Assembly (NCBI GenBank): GCA_033807775.1
Contig: CM066314.1
Location: forward strand, 37,493,501 to 37,557,500
Direction of reading: 5' to 3'
DNA length: 64,000 nt
Origin: Saussurea involucrata
Taxonomy: Eukaryota > Streptophyta > Magnoliopsida > Asterales > Asteraceae
A program made the translations under genes and the position numbers. Below, piece by piece: positions 34,252 to 47,160 of the stretch. The first letter of the stretch is position 1, and the number at the start of each line of letters is the position of its first letter. The notes under the pieces were generated by a model. The model saw nothing but the letters and a program-made list of their open reading frames with translations, had not been told where the DNA came from and made no database searches.

Positions 34252-35600
34252 ATGGATGGAAGAACGTTGAGGAGCAGGTCCGTACCTGCTAATCCAAGGA
34301 TTCCGAATGAAGAAGTCCTAGCTAACGGGCCGTTGGAGGCCACAAGGCCGACTGCCACCCGCGGAAGAGGTAGGGGTCGCGGTAGGGGTCGAGGAAGAGC
34401 GCCCCGCCGAGCCGCCACTCAAGTGACCGGGGATGGGGGAAACCCAATCAGGAGAATGACGCGAGTAAGCCGAAGGGCAAGAAGTGTGGAGATTCCAGTT
34501 CATCCAGAAGAATCTCAGCAAGAAAGTTCGGCTACTGTAAGGAGGGGTAATCAGCCGAGGGGACGCGGGCGAGGCCGCAGATCTGTGTTTGTGACTCGAG
34601 AGAACTTGGCTGCTGAGCTGGGTAAGATTCAAGAGACTCTGCAGGCTCTCCTTACTAAGCAGGATCAGTCTGCGTCAGGAAGCAAAGAGGCGAGTGAAAA
34701 CAAGGAGAGTGTTGAACTGTCAAGTCCACTGGTGACAGGTACTGTGAGTCACTCGCAATCGACCCCTCTGGTGGTGAATGAGTCAGCAGCTAAAGGATGA
34801 AACTACAAGGCCTTTGCCTCATGTAAGCCTCCTACTTTTAAAGGAGATTTTGACCCGGTGTTGGCAATGAAATGAATTAGACACATAGAGTTAGTATTTG
34901 ATACCTGCAAGTGTGCTGATGGGGATAGAGTGATGTTTGCTCTATCCATACTGAAGTCTGACACAATGTACTGGTGGGATGCTGAGACCGGAGGGAAAGG
35001 GTCGGCAGCGGCTAAGGAAATGAAGTGGGGAACTTTTGTGGAAAGGTTTAAAGCGCAGTTCTGCCCGCTCGCGGCAGTAAAGAAATTGGAGGAATAGTTT
35101 ATAGGTTTAGAACAGGGAGAGTTGTCCATGCGGGAGTACACCTCAAAGTTTATTGAGAAATCTCGTTTCGCTGATCTATATGTGCCGACAGAGGAACGTC
35201 GAGTGGAACATTACATTTATGGGCTGAAGAGTAGCATCAGGGAGCTAGTATTGACAAGCAATCCCACTACCTTTCAGGCGGCCATCAATGCGGCCGAGTT
35301 GACCGAAAAGGAAAAGAATTATCAGATGTATGAGAAAAGTGGTGAGAAACGCAAGTGGGATGGGCAAGGAAACGATGCGAGGAAAGGAAAAGTGTTTCGG
35401 CCAGAAAACTGTGGGAACAGAGATACAACTGGCAAACCGTATAGGAAGTGTAACAAGGTGCACCGGGGAGAGTGTATGGCAGGTTCAAATTTGTGTTACC
35501 GGTGTGGTTGCCCGGTCACTTGTCGAAGGATTGTCCCAGTGGGAAGTCATGCTTCCAGTGTGGGGCTACTGGTCACATGCGGTATGATTGTCCGCAATTG
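34252..35600 (+). pseudogene. Element A gag
   Basis: Starts MDGRTLRSRSVPAN. The N-terminus has an RGRGRGRGRG basic tract (RNA-binding type), and the capsid part includes YWWDAETGG and SMREYTSKFIEKSRFADLYVP, closely matching element E. Interrupted by TGA 34798-34800, TGA 34873-34875 and TAG 35095-35097, all in one frame. A frameshift near 35506 falls inside the second zinc knuckle; the remaining knuckle (CFQCGATGHMRYDC) is read in the next frame. Confidence 0.88.
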
Positions 35601-37932
35601 AAAAAGGGAGGATCAGCTCAGTATGGTGAACGTCAGGGAGGGAAAGGCAATGACAAGAGAGCGGAGCTGGCGCGTCCGAAGGGATGTGTGTTCCATATGA
35701 CAACAAAGGAGACGGAGGAAGTTCCAGATGTTGTGGCAGGTACGTTTCTGGTGAACTTTTTGTGTGCCAAGGTGTTATTTGACTCGAGAGCGAATCGCTC
35801 TTTTGTATCGCATGCTTTTATGAAATGATTGGGGGTGAGGCCTAGACGATTGGAGAGAACATTAGAAGTAGAAACTGCTGATGATAATCGTGTGTACATT
35901 AGGGAGGTGGTAGAGGATTGTGTCATAGACATAGAAGGGAGTTTGGTGCCTATGCAATTATATCCTATGGCAATGGGAGAGTTTGATGTGGTGCTGGGTA
36001 TGGATTGGTTAGCTAAGAATGATGCCAATATTGTTTGCAACAAAAAGCTAGCCCGGGTTCGGTTACCTGATGGGGGTTCCATAGTGATCTATGGGAATCG
36101 CCGTGATAGGAAGACTAGTCTTATCTCTATGATTAAGGCTACTAAGTGCTTGAGGAAGGGTTGTCAGGGATTCTTGGCGTACGTGGTGGACGCCAAGAAA
36201 GAAAAACATGGAGTAGATGACGTGCGAGTAGTAAGTGAGTACCCGAAAGTATTTTCGGATGACTTGACAAGTCTACCCCCAGATCGTCAGATCAAGTTTA
36301 GAATTGACTTGGTGCCTGGAGCCGCACCAATCGCCCGCGCACCTCATAGGTTAGCGCCATCCGAAATGAAAGAAATGATGACTCAATTACAGGAGTTGCT
36401 AGATAAAAGATTCGTTAGACCAAGTACGTCTCCGTGGGGAGCGCCAGTACTATTCGTGAAGAAGAAGGACGGTACCATGAGAATGTGTATAGACTACCGA
36501 GAACTCAACAAGGTCACGATCAAGAACAAGTATCCTATACCGAGAATCGACGACCTGTTCGATCAGTTGCAAGGAGCCAGTTACTTCTCTAAGATAGACT
36601 TGAGGTCGGGTTATCACCAACTCAAGGTAAGGGAGGAGAACATACCGAAGACCGCTTTTAGGACAAGGTATGGACACTACGAGTTCTTGGTGATGCCATT
36701 CGGGCTAACCAAAGCCCCGACGACTTTCATGGATCTGATGAATAGGGTGTGCCAACCTTATTTGGACAAGTTCGTGATCGTGTTTATAGACGACATCCTA
36801 GTGTTTTCAAGGTCAGAAAAGGAGCACGAAGGCCACCTTCGGACGATTCTCGAGTTATTGAAGCAAGAGAAACTCTATGTGAAGTTTTCTAAGTGCGAAT
36901 TCTGGTTGAGAGAAGTGCAATTTCTCGGACATGTGCTGTCTAGGAAAGGAATAATGGTAGATCCGTCTAAGATCGAGGCCATCCGATATTGGGAGCAACC
37001 TAAGAATCCGTCAGAAGTTCGGAGCTTCCTCGGATTGGCGGGATACTATCGAAAGTTCATAAAGGACTTTTCACGTATCGCCACGCCATTAACTTCTTTA
37101 ACCAAGAAGAATGTCAAGTTTGCCTGGTTAGAGGCTCAAGAAGAAGCCTTTCAGAAGCTGAAGGATATGTTGAGCAGCGCACCGGTGTTGTCATTGTCGG
37201 ACGTTTTTGACGATTTCATGGTATTTAGTGATGCGTCGAAGCTAGGTTGGGTTGCGTACTCATGCAACGTGGAAAGGTGATCGCTTATGCCTCCCGACAG
37301 TTGAAGGATCACGAGGTTCGATACCCCACTCATGATTTAGAACTGGCGGCCGTGGTTTTGGCGCTAATGATTTGGCGGCATTACCTCTATGGGACGAAGT
37401 GTCAGATCTTCACGGATCACAAAAGTTTGTGTCGCCTCTTTGACCAAAAAGAGTTGAACATGCGCCAAAGAAGGTGGATCGAGCTGCTGACCGATATCGA
37501 TTGCAAGATTGAGTATCAACCAGGAAAGGAAAACGTGGTGGCTGACGCTTTGAGTCGAAAGGAAAGGAATGAGACCCCCAGCATCATGGCCATAAGGGCC
37601 GAGGTGACGTTTACCTTGTTAGCCGAGATAAAGAAATATCAAGCTGAAGCGCTCGCCACTGAAAATCTCAAGAAAGAAAGAATGGTTGGGCAAACAACAT
37701 CGTCAGTGGAAGATAGTCGAGGGATAAAGTGTCTTAGCGGGAGGATCTGTGTCCCGAGACTTGGGGAGCTTAGGAGAATGATCTTGGAAGAAGCCCACAA
37801 GTCGAAGTATTTGATTTATCCAGGAAGTAACAAAATGTACGAAGATCTACGCCAGGATTACTGGTGGCCTGGAATGAAGAAAGACATAGCTCATTTTGTA
37901 GAGACCTGTATGACGTGTTTGCGAGTAAAGAT
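35601..37932 (+). pseudogene. Element A pol, 5' part: protease, reverse transcriptase, RNase H, integrase zinc finger
   Basis: The protease carries LFDSRANRSF, with arginine where the active-site glycine of DSG is expected. TGA at 35826-35828. The frame from 35829 holds RT ([31 protein letters not shown]). A one-base deletion near 37246 breaks RNase H (DASKLG). The next frame continues through TDHKSL and [10 protein letters not shown] to the HHCC integrase zinc finger, ending CMTCLRVK at 37932, where element B is inserted (duplicated AAGAT 37928-37932 and 51398-51402). Confidence 0.92.
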
Positions 37933-38634
37933 TGTAGGTTCCCAGATTTAAGTTGTATCACATTAACAGCACAAAACAGATAGCGGAAGCATACTATGAA
38001 GCCATTAAGTGTGAGTGATTGTGTAGACGATAATGTAACAGTGAGAGTATAAACAGTGAACAGTAAATGATAACAAGATCAAGTAAAATAAGCTGCTCGT
38101 ATATTGATATTTGAATAACACCAAGAACACGTTCAAGTGTGTGTATTATGAAATCTCTCAGGAAACAAATCGTACAGTGGTAGTGGAATAGAATGTTGCA
38201 GTGTGTGCTCTCACAATCGTGGAAAACAATTCTTCCAAAAGCTTACTATTGTGCGTTCCACTACCCTTCTATTTATAGCTTGATAAAGTGAAAGACAGTG
38301 TACTATCTAACCCTAAGGTGATACGTGGAAAGTGTGTCTCCGTCCTTTTAGGGCTTACATGGAAAGTACGGACACGTGTATGACACTTAGAGATTTCTAC
38401 GAGACTTAAGCTTCACAGAGGTCTTCATTTACCATAGCTCTTACGCCAGAGCTCTGATGGTCTTCTGGTGTGAACAGTTCTTCTGGTGGAACAGAAGAAG
38501 TCTTCTGCCAGAGCTCTGTCGAGCTCTGATGATCTTCTGGTGGATTTTCTTCTAAGTCTTCTGCCGGATATCTGGTGGTCTTCTGACTTGTAATATTTTC
38601 AATACTTTTACATCTTGTATACTTGGGGCTAACA
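37933..38634 (-). repeat. Element B 3' LTR (702 bp)
   Basis: Element sense starts TGTTAGCCCC and ends AACCTACA. TATAAATA at 38277-38270 and G-box CACGTG at 38373-38378, about 100 bp upstream. The U3 part (38433-38580) is crowded with CAGAGCTCTG and TCTTCTGGTG motifs. Confidence 0.93.
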
Positions 38635-38644
38635 ATCTCCCCCT
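38635..38644 (-). promoter_or_regulatory. Element B polypurine tract
   Basis: AGGGGGAGAT touching the 3' LTR; identical to that of element C. Confidence 0.85.
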
Positions 38645-38775
38645 AAGTATTGAAAATATAATTTATGCTAATTACAGAGATGTAAACAAAAGACAAAGAG
38701 GAGAAGATCATCCTCTGTGAAACTTGATACTTTTCTTTTAAGATGGTTACAATACAATGCAAAAGAAATAGTATA

Positions 38776-41700
38776 CTAAGTATAGTAATTTCCTCTTAGA
38801 ATTCTGTCGAATCTTCTGATCAGGTCTCTGAATTCTAACATGAGGTCTATCTGGTTGATGTAGAACCTCATCGCATCTTCTGGACATTTTTCTCTTGGTA
38901 GATTTACGATGATGTTTCTAAGATACTGCAGCGATTCACTTGAGTACTTGTGGGTTTCAGCAGATCTGATGGCCTTCTTGATGCGCTTCTGTCGGCAGAT
39001 GAAGATTGGTGGATTTGGAATCACGGTTCCTGTTCTGTGTTGGCCGAGTCCCTCAAGACTTTCATTTGGTGGTGCAATCGCCAGTCTCTCGAGTTCAAAT
39101 TCTATGCCAAGCTGGAAGTCAACCTGTGTTCTGAGGTTTATGTGCTCTTGCATAGCATACTGAACTTCAACCAGTGCAGTTCTTGCGGGTTTGTTCCTAT
39201 CGCTGTTGTTTACACAGTAGGCATGAAGTGTTATTAGATCATAGGGGTTCAGAAGAACAAGATCATTGTCATTGAACATTTCTATCTTATTGTTCTATGA
39301 CGCTACTGTGTAAACATGGTACACAATCCTGTCATGAGCAAATTTTCTGTGCTCAATCTTCAGGATTCTGTTGAAGACGAATGATGAGTTGATGGTTTTG
39401 TTCAGTTGTGATTTGGTTGTGATTTGGTTGTGATGAACCTTCGCCTATCGTCATTCAGTCTGTTTGCTCTGACGGGGTTAAGGTAAGGGTTGTTGGGTAT
39501 GGCATTAATGGGGATAATATCTCTGTCAGCATAGAGATATGCAAACACTTCTTCTAGAGAAGGTTTGTCTGTGTGTTGGGTTGAGGATTCTGGATTCTGT
39601 TGAGGGTTTTGCTCAGGTGGGTTTTGGGGTTGGTTTTCTGGTTAGGTTTCAGCCATGATTGTATCAGTTTGGTTCTGTGGCTCTTCTACAGTTTGGGTTT
39701 GGTTTATTTGTTCTTCAACAGAGAATGGTTCTGTTCTCTCTGGTTCAGTCCTTGGGGATTGGGGAGGAGTGTCTAGGATGATAATCTCTGATGGTTGAGA
39801 TGTCGACGCTTCTTCTGGTGCTCTGAACGTTAAGTCTTTGAACATGTAGTGGAACTCTACCATCATCATCTCTGTTGGAGTTTCCTCTGTCTCCTTCTCC
39901 CCTTGTGTCTCTGGTGTCTCCCCTGATGTTTCTTTTTCTTTCTCAGTCTCCTTCTCTGCCTCTGTCTCTGTGTCTTTTTCTTTCCCCTTTTCTGTCTCCC
40001 CCTTTTGTTGCACAGATGACTCTCCTGCTTGACTATCAGAAGGCCCGACGACATCTTTCTGAGTGTGATCATCGTCATCATGGTCATTTGCTTCGTCAGA
40101 GAGTTGCGTAACGATAGGAGAGTCCGGGGCAACAAACTTACCCTTTTTCCATGAAGGTTCTCCCTCTGGGGTTTCTTCTGCAGGCCTTTTTCTGGAACTA
40201 GTTTGGACAATAACATCTGTGAAGGTATCAACAGCTTTCTTTAAAGCATCTTCCACCTCTGTCGCAGCAGTTCTGATTTCATCAACTTGACTCTCAAAGT
40301 TGAATTTGTGAGAGTCAAGAGATGTCTGGACATGTTTCTCTGTTGCTTAGGCTTTCATGACGAATTTGGACGAGATGGTCATCATCTTGCTTAGAACGTT
40401 TCTGCTGAACTCTCCCATTTGGCCAACTGTCATAGGTAGTTCGTTGGGGCTTGGATCAAAGGCATTAAGTGGAGTAGCAGAAGATGTAGTGGCCTCTTTG
40501 ATAGCATCCTTGACAGAGTTGTTGATCATTTCTGTCAAGGTTCTGATATTGGAGTCAGAGAGGAGAATGGAAGGCATGGGTAGAGTTTTGTTCATTGCTG
40601 CAGTGTGATTCTCTGACATCGTTCTCTTCAGATCAGAGAGCTCTGTTTTCATTTTCTGTGTCTCCTCTGCTCTGACCCGTTCCCCATCAGCAAGTTTCTG
40701 GGAAGTCTCTGCGTATTTTATGGTGATTTCCTGCAGCTCAGACTTCAGAGTAGCATTCTCCTGTCGGATCAGCTCCTCTTTCTTCTCATTGATAAGTTTA
40801 TACTCATTCAAAGAGTTGCTAATACTGTCACAGAAGCTTTTGAGCTCTGCTCTGGTGATAGTGTCAGCGGGGTAACCTTGGTTCCAACACATGGATCCAA
40901 GTCAGCCTCGAGATCATAGGCGCCTCCATCAAGAGTTGTTTTTATGTTGGCTCTTGGAGGACTTCCACCCGATCCTTGATGTTCTTTTTCAGGGGATACA
41001 TCTCTGGGCGTTCCGATCAGAGTTTCCTCTTCCAGCTTAGGTTCTGGAGAAGGAACTCTGATGTGTTGGGAGGACCTGGGATTAAGACAGGTCTTCTCTT
41101 GTGATACTAAGTCATCCCACTGCCCCTGAGTTGGGCAGAGCCTACGCGAGATTCGAAAGATCTCAGGGCTAGTTTGTGTCAAATCTATGCAAGCCACGGA
41201 GGCTTCAGCGTGTGTAGGTGACCTATTGATGTTCTGGGGCGATGGAACATCATTACCGAAAATGGATTCCCCGGTTTCGTGCATACCAGAGGCGTGAAGA
41301 GTTGCCTCTGGTGGTTCAAGCTGGTTTGGGTTCGAGGTGTGCACCTCTGTTTCAATATCCCCTTGGTCTTGATCACCAGGGATAGGTTGTGTGGTAGCAC
41401 TGGGAGTTAGGCTAGGGAAACGCGTATGTGTGTTCATTCGAACATCTTGTTCTATACTCACATTTCCCTCGGCTCTTAGGGATTCAGAAGACTCAGATGT
41501 CTCTCCCTCACTCTCCTCTTCCTCACTACTGCCAGAGGAGGACGAACTTTCTACCGCCTACTCTGCAGTTTCTCGTACTTCCTCTTGGACAACCTCCAGA
41601 GGGGATGCTCTGTCCACTACTTCATCCTCCTCACGATTTGCAGAGGAAGACCCCACTTCGGGTACTCTTACCTCTGGTCTTTGTACTTCTGCCTCTTCTC

Positions 41701-42700
41701 TTACAACACTCACAGACTCTAGAGAGGGCTCACGACCTAAGTATGTTGGGGATCTCACCTCAGGTTCTTGAGATAGAGCAGCACGTCTATAGTTTTGTAG
41801 AGAAAGGTGGGTTGGGTTTATCAGAGATAGCATGGTTCTTGGTACCCTTTTGGTGTTAGGATACTCACATGTGGTTGTTGGACTGAATCTGGACATTACC
41901 CATCCAGGAGTTGGGTTTCCTTGTTGAACTAGTTGTAGAGTTGGGAATGCTTCTCTGATCACCAGACTGATAAATCGTGGATATCTGATGTGTTTCAGAT
42001 TCCTGTGGTCCCCCACAACACCTCCTCTCTCTATAGTCGTCGTCTTGGTTTTTGCAGCAGTCAGAAGGTCTTTGTACAGAATGTTGGCATAATCGAAATG
42101 CCTGTGGAAGTACAAACCATATATGATTTGCAGAATTTCAGTACTGGCTTGGTCTTGACTTCCACTCTTACAGGTTAGGGTTCTGTTGAGTGTGGAGAAC
42201 ATGAAGTTCCACACAGGGGGTAGATTTCCTCTTCTGAAATCGCCAATCTTGTTTAGGGTGTTGTTGTAGCCCAAGAAACGAATAAAGTCAAGAAGAACAG
42301 GGATCTTTGGGGGTTTTTCATATGCAGGGATCCCCAACTGTCTAGGGGTCTGCATTCCAAAGATTCTTCTTAGGGTTTTGTCGCAAATGCGAATCGTTCT
42401 AGCTCCTCCTTGTCTTCCTGAATCTACGTTCCCAGTAATACCGTTCCTCTCTGGAATGTGCTGACAAGTTGTCCACCATTGTTGGACATATATCTCTGGA
42501 AGATCATCGTCAAATCTTGTAAGGGCTTGGAAGATTTCGGAGTTTCTGAAAAACTCCACGAACACAGGGTAAATGGGCAAATAGTTGGCTGGATTGGCGT
42601 CGAATCTGTAGTTGTTATCTACGAAATTGTAGGGTAGGATTACAATTTGATCTACAAGCCTTATTCGACTTGATTCTGCTGAGTGTGCTTGTTCTGCCAT
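38776..42700 (-). pseudogene. Element B extra ('envelope-like') gene, about 1,300 codons
   Basis: Starts at ATG 42700-42698 in a strong plant context (AACAATGGC), 117 bp after a TATA box. The N-terminal domain (to about 41900) contains WNFMFSTLNRTLTCKSGSQD, aligning with the element C protein. Then come Ser/Glu-rich sequence, a coiled coil (ENATLKSELQEITIKYAETS onward, 40760-40600), a bipartite nuclear-localisation-like signal (KRPAEETPEGEPSWKKGK, near 40190-40140), a Lys/Glu tract (EKGKEKDTETEAEKETEKEK), and a C-terminal domain ending at 38776. Breaks: TAG near 41560, frameshift near 40880, TAA near 39644, an 11-bp tandem duplication (39409-39419/39420-39430), and TAG near 39296. No intron is needed. 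No membrane segment seen. Confidence 0.78.
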
Positions 42701-43070
42701 TGTTACAGGTTTTAGGGTTTTTGAAGAACTCAAAGGATATTTGAACAAAGGAGGGAAGGATTTGAAGGTTTGAATATTCAGTAAGCGTAAGAAATGAAAT
42801 GGGTCATGAGAATGGGTATTTATACTCGAAATGTGTGGCTGGATAACCATCGTAGGTACTGTAGGTACTTGAGTATTAGATAGTGGAACGACCTCTATAG
42901 TAGAACGTGGAAACAACTAACGGTTGGTTTCTCAATCAGAGAATGCCACGTGGATTTGGTTCTGACAAACTTTCGGCTATAGAACCGTCACGGTTAGAGA
43001 TGTGTGGGTGACCTGCGGTTGATACTAAGAAATAACCCGCGCCTCTGATGACAACACTTCTGATGACGTG
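42701..43070 (-). promoter_or_regulatory. Internal promoter of the element B extra gene
   Basis: In transcription direction: TGACGTGG-type ACGT box (43063-43070 on the plus strand), G-box GCCACGTGG (core 42957-42962), TATAAATACCC (TATA 42824-42817), and an ~90-base pyrimidine-rich leader with AAAACCCTAAAACC before the ATG. This parallels the arrangement in element C. Confidence 0.68.
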
Positions 43071-43712
43071 GCAGAAAACTGGCAGAGCTCTGGTGGAACT
43101 CAGCACAATTTTGCCTCTAATGAGTGACAATGTTCATTCTTTTCAAGTAACCCAAGATGTTTCACCTTTACCCGAAAATCATTTACAAATCCTGATTCTG
43201 ATGTGAGAATAGTCAAAGAACGAAAGTAGAACTGACTCAGAAATTTCACAGAGTTCTGGTGAGCATCATCAGAGGCTCTGGTGAAATGTCAGAGTTCTGG
43301 TAAGTTCTTGACAGTTTCAAAAGTGTTTTCATCAGAACAGGTTTTTCCTTCCTTAAAATGATTTTCCTTTTTGTTCAATGAGCCAAGTCATTTAGATTTG
43401 AAATTGTTTTGACTTGCTCCCCCTTAAACCATGCTTATTTTTCACTTAAGCTCCCCATAAAATGATGAGCTTAATTGACAGATTTTTCTTTTCAGCTTTT
43501 CTCTTTTCGTGCAACCTTTTAACAGATTAAAGAAAATATTTACAAAGAGAAACAAAGTATATATAGATTTGAGACGCACAAAAGAAAATATTGAAAAAGT
43601 ATGCTGGCAGAGCTCTGAGATGAACATCAGAGGCTTTGGTGAAGTATCCTACCTAACTATTTGACAGAGCTCTGGGATGATCATCAGAGGCTCTGGTGAA
43701 TTTTAAACTGAG
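43071..43712 (-). other. Element B spacer between pol and the internal promoter
   Basis: Non-coding. It carries repeated CAGAGCTCTG (43081, 43606 and 43664 regions) and CAGAGGCTCTGGTGA (near 43275 and 43685) phrases, like the LTR. The 61-codon frame at 43442-43627 lacks features. Confidence 0.65.
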
Positions 43713-46700
43713 TTAGGAGGATATGTTCAGCATGCCCATCTTGCTGATTAAGAAGTTAAATCTTCTTTCATCAAGGGCTTTTGTAAACAAATCAGCAAGT
43801 TGGAAGTCGGTTGAAACGAAATACATTTCAATCGTCCTTTTTCAACATGATCTTTTATAAAGTGATACCTTATGTCGATATGTTTTGTCTTCGAGTGCTG
43901 AACTAGATTAGCTGTAATTGCTATGGCACTCTTGGAGTCACACATAATTGGGACTTTGTTGTACTCTATGCCATAGTCCTTGAGCTGAGTTTTCATCCAG
44001 ATTACTTGAGAACAACAACTAGCAGCAGCAACATATTCTACTTCTGTTGTAGAGGTTGATACGCAGTTCTGTTTCTTGGATGTCCAGCTGACTAGTTTAT
44101 CTCCAAGCAATTGACAGCCACCAGAAGTACTCTTTCTGTCATTCCTGCATCCTCCATAATCTGAATCTGTGTATGCAATAAGCTCGAAACCAGAATTAAG
44201 AGGATACCAGAGACCCAAAAATTGAGTCCTTTTGAGATATTTAAAGATGCGTTTGACAGCAGACAAATGAGATTCTTTAGGATTTGCTTAAAATCGGGCA
44301 CAAAGACAGGTTGCAAACATTATATCAGGTCTGCTTGCAGTTAAATACAGAAGTGACCCTATCATGCCTCTGTAGTTCTTGACATCCACAGATTGACCTT
44401 GTGGATCATGGTCAAGTTTAACTCCAGTGGCAATAGGAGTTTTCATAGGATTTGAATTATTGAGCTTATACTTTTTCAAAATATCAGAGATGTATTTAGA
44501 CTGACTTATAAAAGTGCCTCTGATAGATTGTTTAACTTGTAAACCAAGGAAGAAAGAAAGTTCTTCCATCATGCTCATTTTAAATTCACTTTTCATCAAA
44601 TCCTCAAACCTGTCACAGTATTCCTGCCTTGTAGACCCAAAGATAAAGTCATCAACATATATCTGTACCAGAAGAATGTCATTCTTATACCTCCTAATGA
44701 ATAAGGTTGTATCGACAGTACCTTTCTCGAAGTGGTTAGTCAACAGAAAATTTGACAGAGTTTCATACCAGGCTCTGGGATCTTGTTTAAAGACATACAG
44801 AGCTTTGTCTAGCTTGTATACGTGGTCTATAAACTCTGAGTTTTCAAAACCTGGTGGTTGCTGGACATAGACTTCCTCTTGCAGTCTCCCATTCAAAAAG
44901 GCAGATTTCACATCCATTTGATAGACCTTGAAACCTTTATGGGCAGCTTAGGCTAAGAAGATTCTGATTGCTTCTAGCCTAGCCACATGAGTAAAGGTTT
45001 CGTCATAATCAATGCCTTCCTCTTGGCAATATCCCTTAGCAACCATCCGTGCTTTGTTTCTGATGATAATACCATCTTCATCCTTTTTGTTTCTAAACAC
45101 CCACTTGGTTCCAATAGCAGCTTTATTTTCAGGGAGTGGAACCAAGGACCAAACTTTATTTCTTTCAAACTCCAGAAGCTCCTCTTGCATCGCTTCGATC
45201 CAGTTTGGGTCTTCCAAGGCTTCAAAAATCTTCTTCGGCTCAATCATACTTAGAAAATTAACAAAGAAATCCTCATTGATTGTTGCCGATCTTGTCTTTA
45301 CACCATCTTCAGCAGCACCTATAATCTGATGATGAGGGTGATCTTTTGTCCATATGGTCATTGGAGCATGGACAACAGGTGGAGTCTGTGCTTCTGATGG
45401 GAAAAGATGTATATCAGCATCAGAGCTCTGAGGATTGGCACCAGGGTTCTATGGTACACTACTCTGGAGAGTGGCCTCATTGATCTGTGATGTACCAACA
45501 AGGCTCTAAGAGGGTGAGCTTTCATACAGGGAACATCTTCCAATATGAGTCATGGGGGGTGATGATGGCTCTTGTTCAGGTTCTCTTTCATTTGATTGTA
45601 GTCCCTTATTTCTCTGAATTACACCTGTAGACAGAGAAGTAGATGGTGAAGAATTGGAGGGACCTGTAAGAGATGTACCTGTTAAGTTCTGTTCAACAGA
45701 GTTCTGAGCTTGATTTCCTCTGGTGATGTTGACAGAGGAATCATCATCATCGAAGAAGTCGTTGAATATCAAGTTGATGTCTTCTTCCCTTGACTTTGAA
45801 GAACTAGGCTTCTCTTTTGTCTGTGTCCCCTCTAGTGAAATGCAATCAGAGGAACTTGATGTATTTTCATCAAAGGACACATTTATGCTCTCTTGAATGA
45901 CTCTGGTTCTTGTATTGTAGACTCTGTAGGCTTTAGAGGTTAAGGAATAACCAATAAAGATTCCTTCATCAGCCTTCTTATCAAATTTGCCCAGTTGATC
46001 TCTGTCATTCAAGATGTAGCATTTGCAGCCAAAAATATGAAAATATTTCACATTAGGCCTTCGGTTGTTGATGAGTTCATAGGGAGTCTTCTTGAATCTT
46101 TTCACAATTACAGCTCTGTTCTGGGTAAAACAGGCTGCTGAGACTGCCTCTGCCCAGAAGTTGATTGGGAGACTAGAACCTGCCAACATAGTTCTGGCGG
46201 CTTCTACCAGAGTTCTGTTCTTTCTCTCCACAACACCATTCTGTTAGGGAGTTCTGGCAGCTGAGAAGTTCTGGGAGATTTCTTCCTTTGATAGATAGGC
46301 ATCAATTCTGGCATTCTTAAATTCTGTCCCATTATCACTTCTCAACTTTTGGACTTTAAGACCTAACAGAACCTGTATCCTTTTCAGCAAACTTATTAGA
46401 ATTTCTGGGACATCAGATTTTACTCTGATGAACTCAACCCAAGTATATCTAAAGAATTCGTCTATTAGAACAAGAATATACTTTTTACCGGACAGACTTT
46501 GCACAGAAATTGGACCACAAAGATCCACATGAAGCATATGCAAAGGTCTGGGGCAATTATGATCACTCTTTGTTCTGTGTGAAGCTATTTTCAGCTTACC
46601 CAACTCACAAGCAGAACAAAGATGGTCTTTGTCAAATTTAAGTGAAGGCAGACCTTTCACTAGGTTAAGTTTCACGAGTTTGTCAAGGTTTGAAAAATTC

Positions 46701-47160
46701 ATATGAGAAAATCTTTTATGCCAGAGCCAGGCATCTTCCTTTTTCAAAGAGACTAAACAGAGTTTTTCTGTTGTAGAGCTTTGATTTGGATTAAAATTCA
46801 TTTTGTACAGATTGCCTTTTCTGTCGGCTCTTAAAAGCTCTTGACCAGACTCGGAAAGTAACAAAGAACAATATTTCTTCTTAAAATTGACATCGAATCC
46901 ATGATCACATAGTTGACTTATGCTAAGCAGATTATGATTTAAACCTTCAACATAAGCAACTTTAGAAATTGAAACACCACCATTGTTCAAAACACCATAG
47001 CTTCTAATCTGTCCCTGCCCATCGCCACCAAAGGTTACTGCACTTCCCATTTTGTCTTTAAATGAAGTCAGCAACTCCTTATTGCCTGTCATGTGCCTGG
47101 AACATCCTGAATCTAAATACCAGATCTGCACATGAGGGTTCTGCAAGACAGATTAGTTCT
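43713..47160 (-). pseudogene. Element B pol: protease, integrase, reverse transcriptase, RNase H
   Basis: Protease WYLDSGCSRHMTG (about 47115). Pre-integrase LWHKRFSHMNF; integrase HVDLCGPI and LRSDNGTEFKN; RT with GTKWVFRNK and [10 protein letters not shown]; RNase H with DSDYGGC and VEYVAAASCCSQ; end MGMLNIS at about 43716. Nonsense codons near 47153, 46244, 45506, 45448, 44948 and 44288, and a frameshift near 43835. All earlier pieces lie in one frame, so decay was mainly by point mutation. Confidence 0.92.

Noticed and set aside
35245..35488. Minus-strand frames across element A gag
   Set aside because: Antisense shadows of the zinc-knuckle region.
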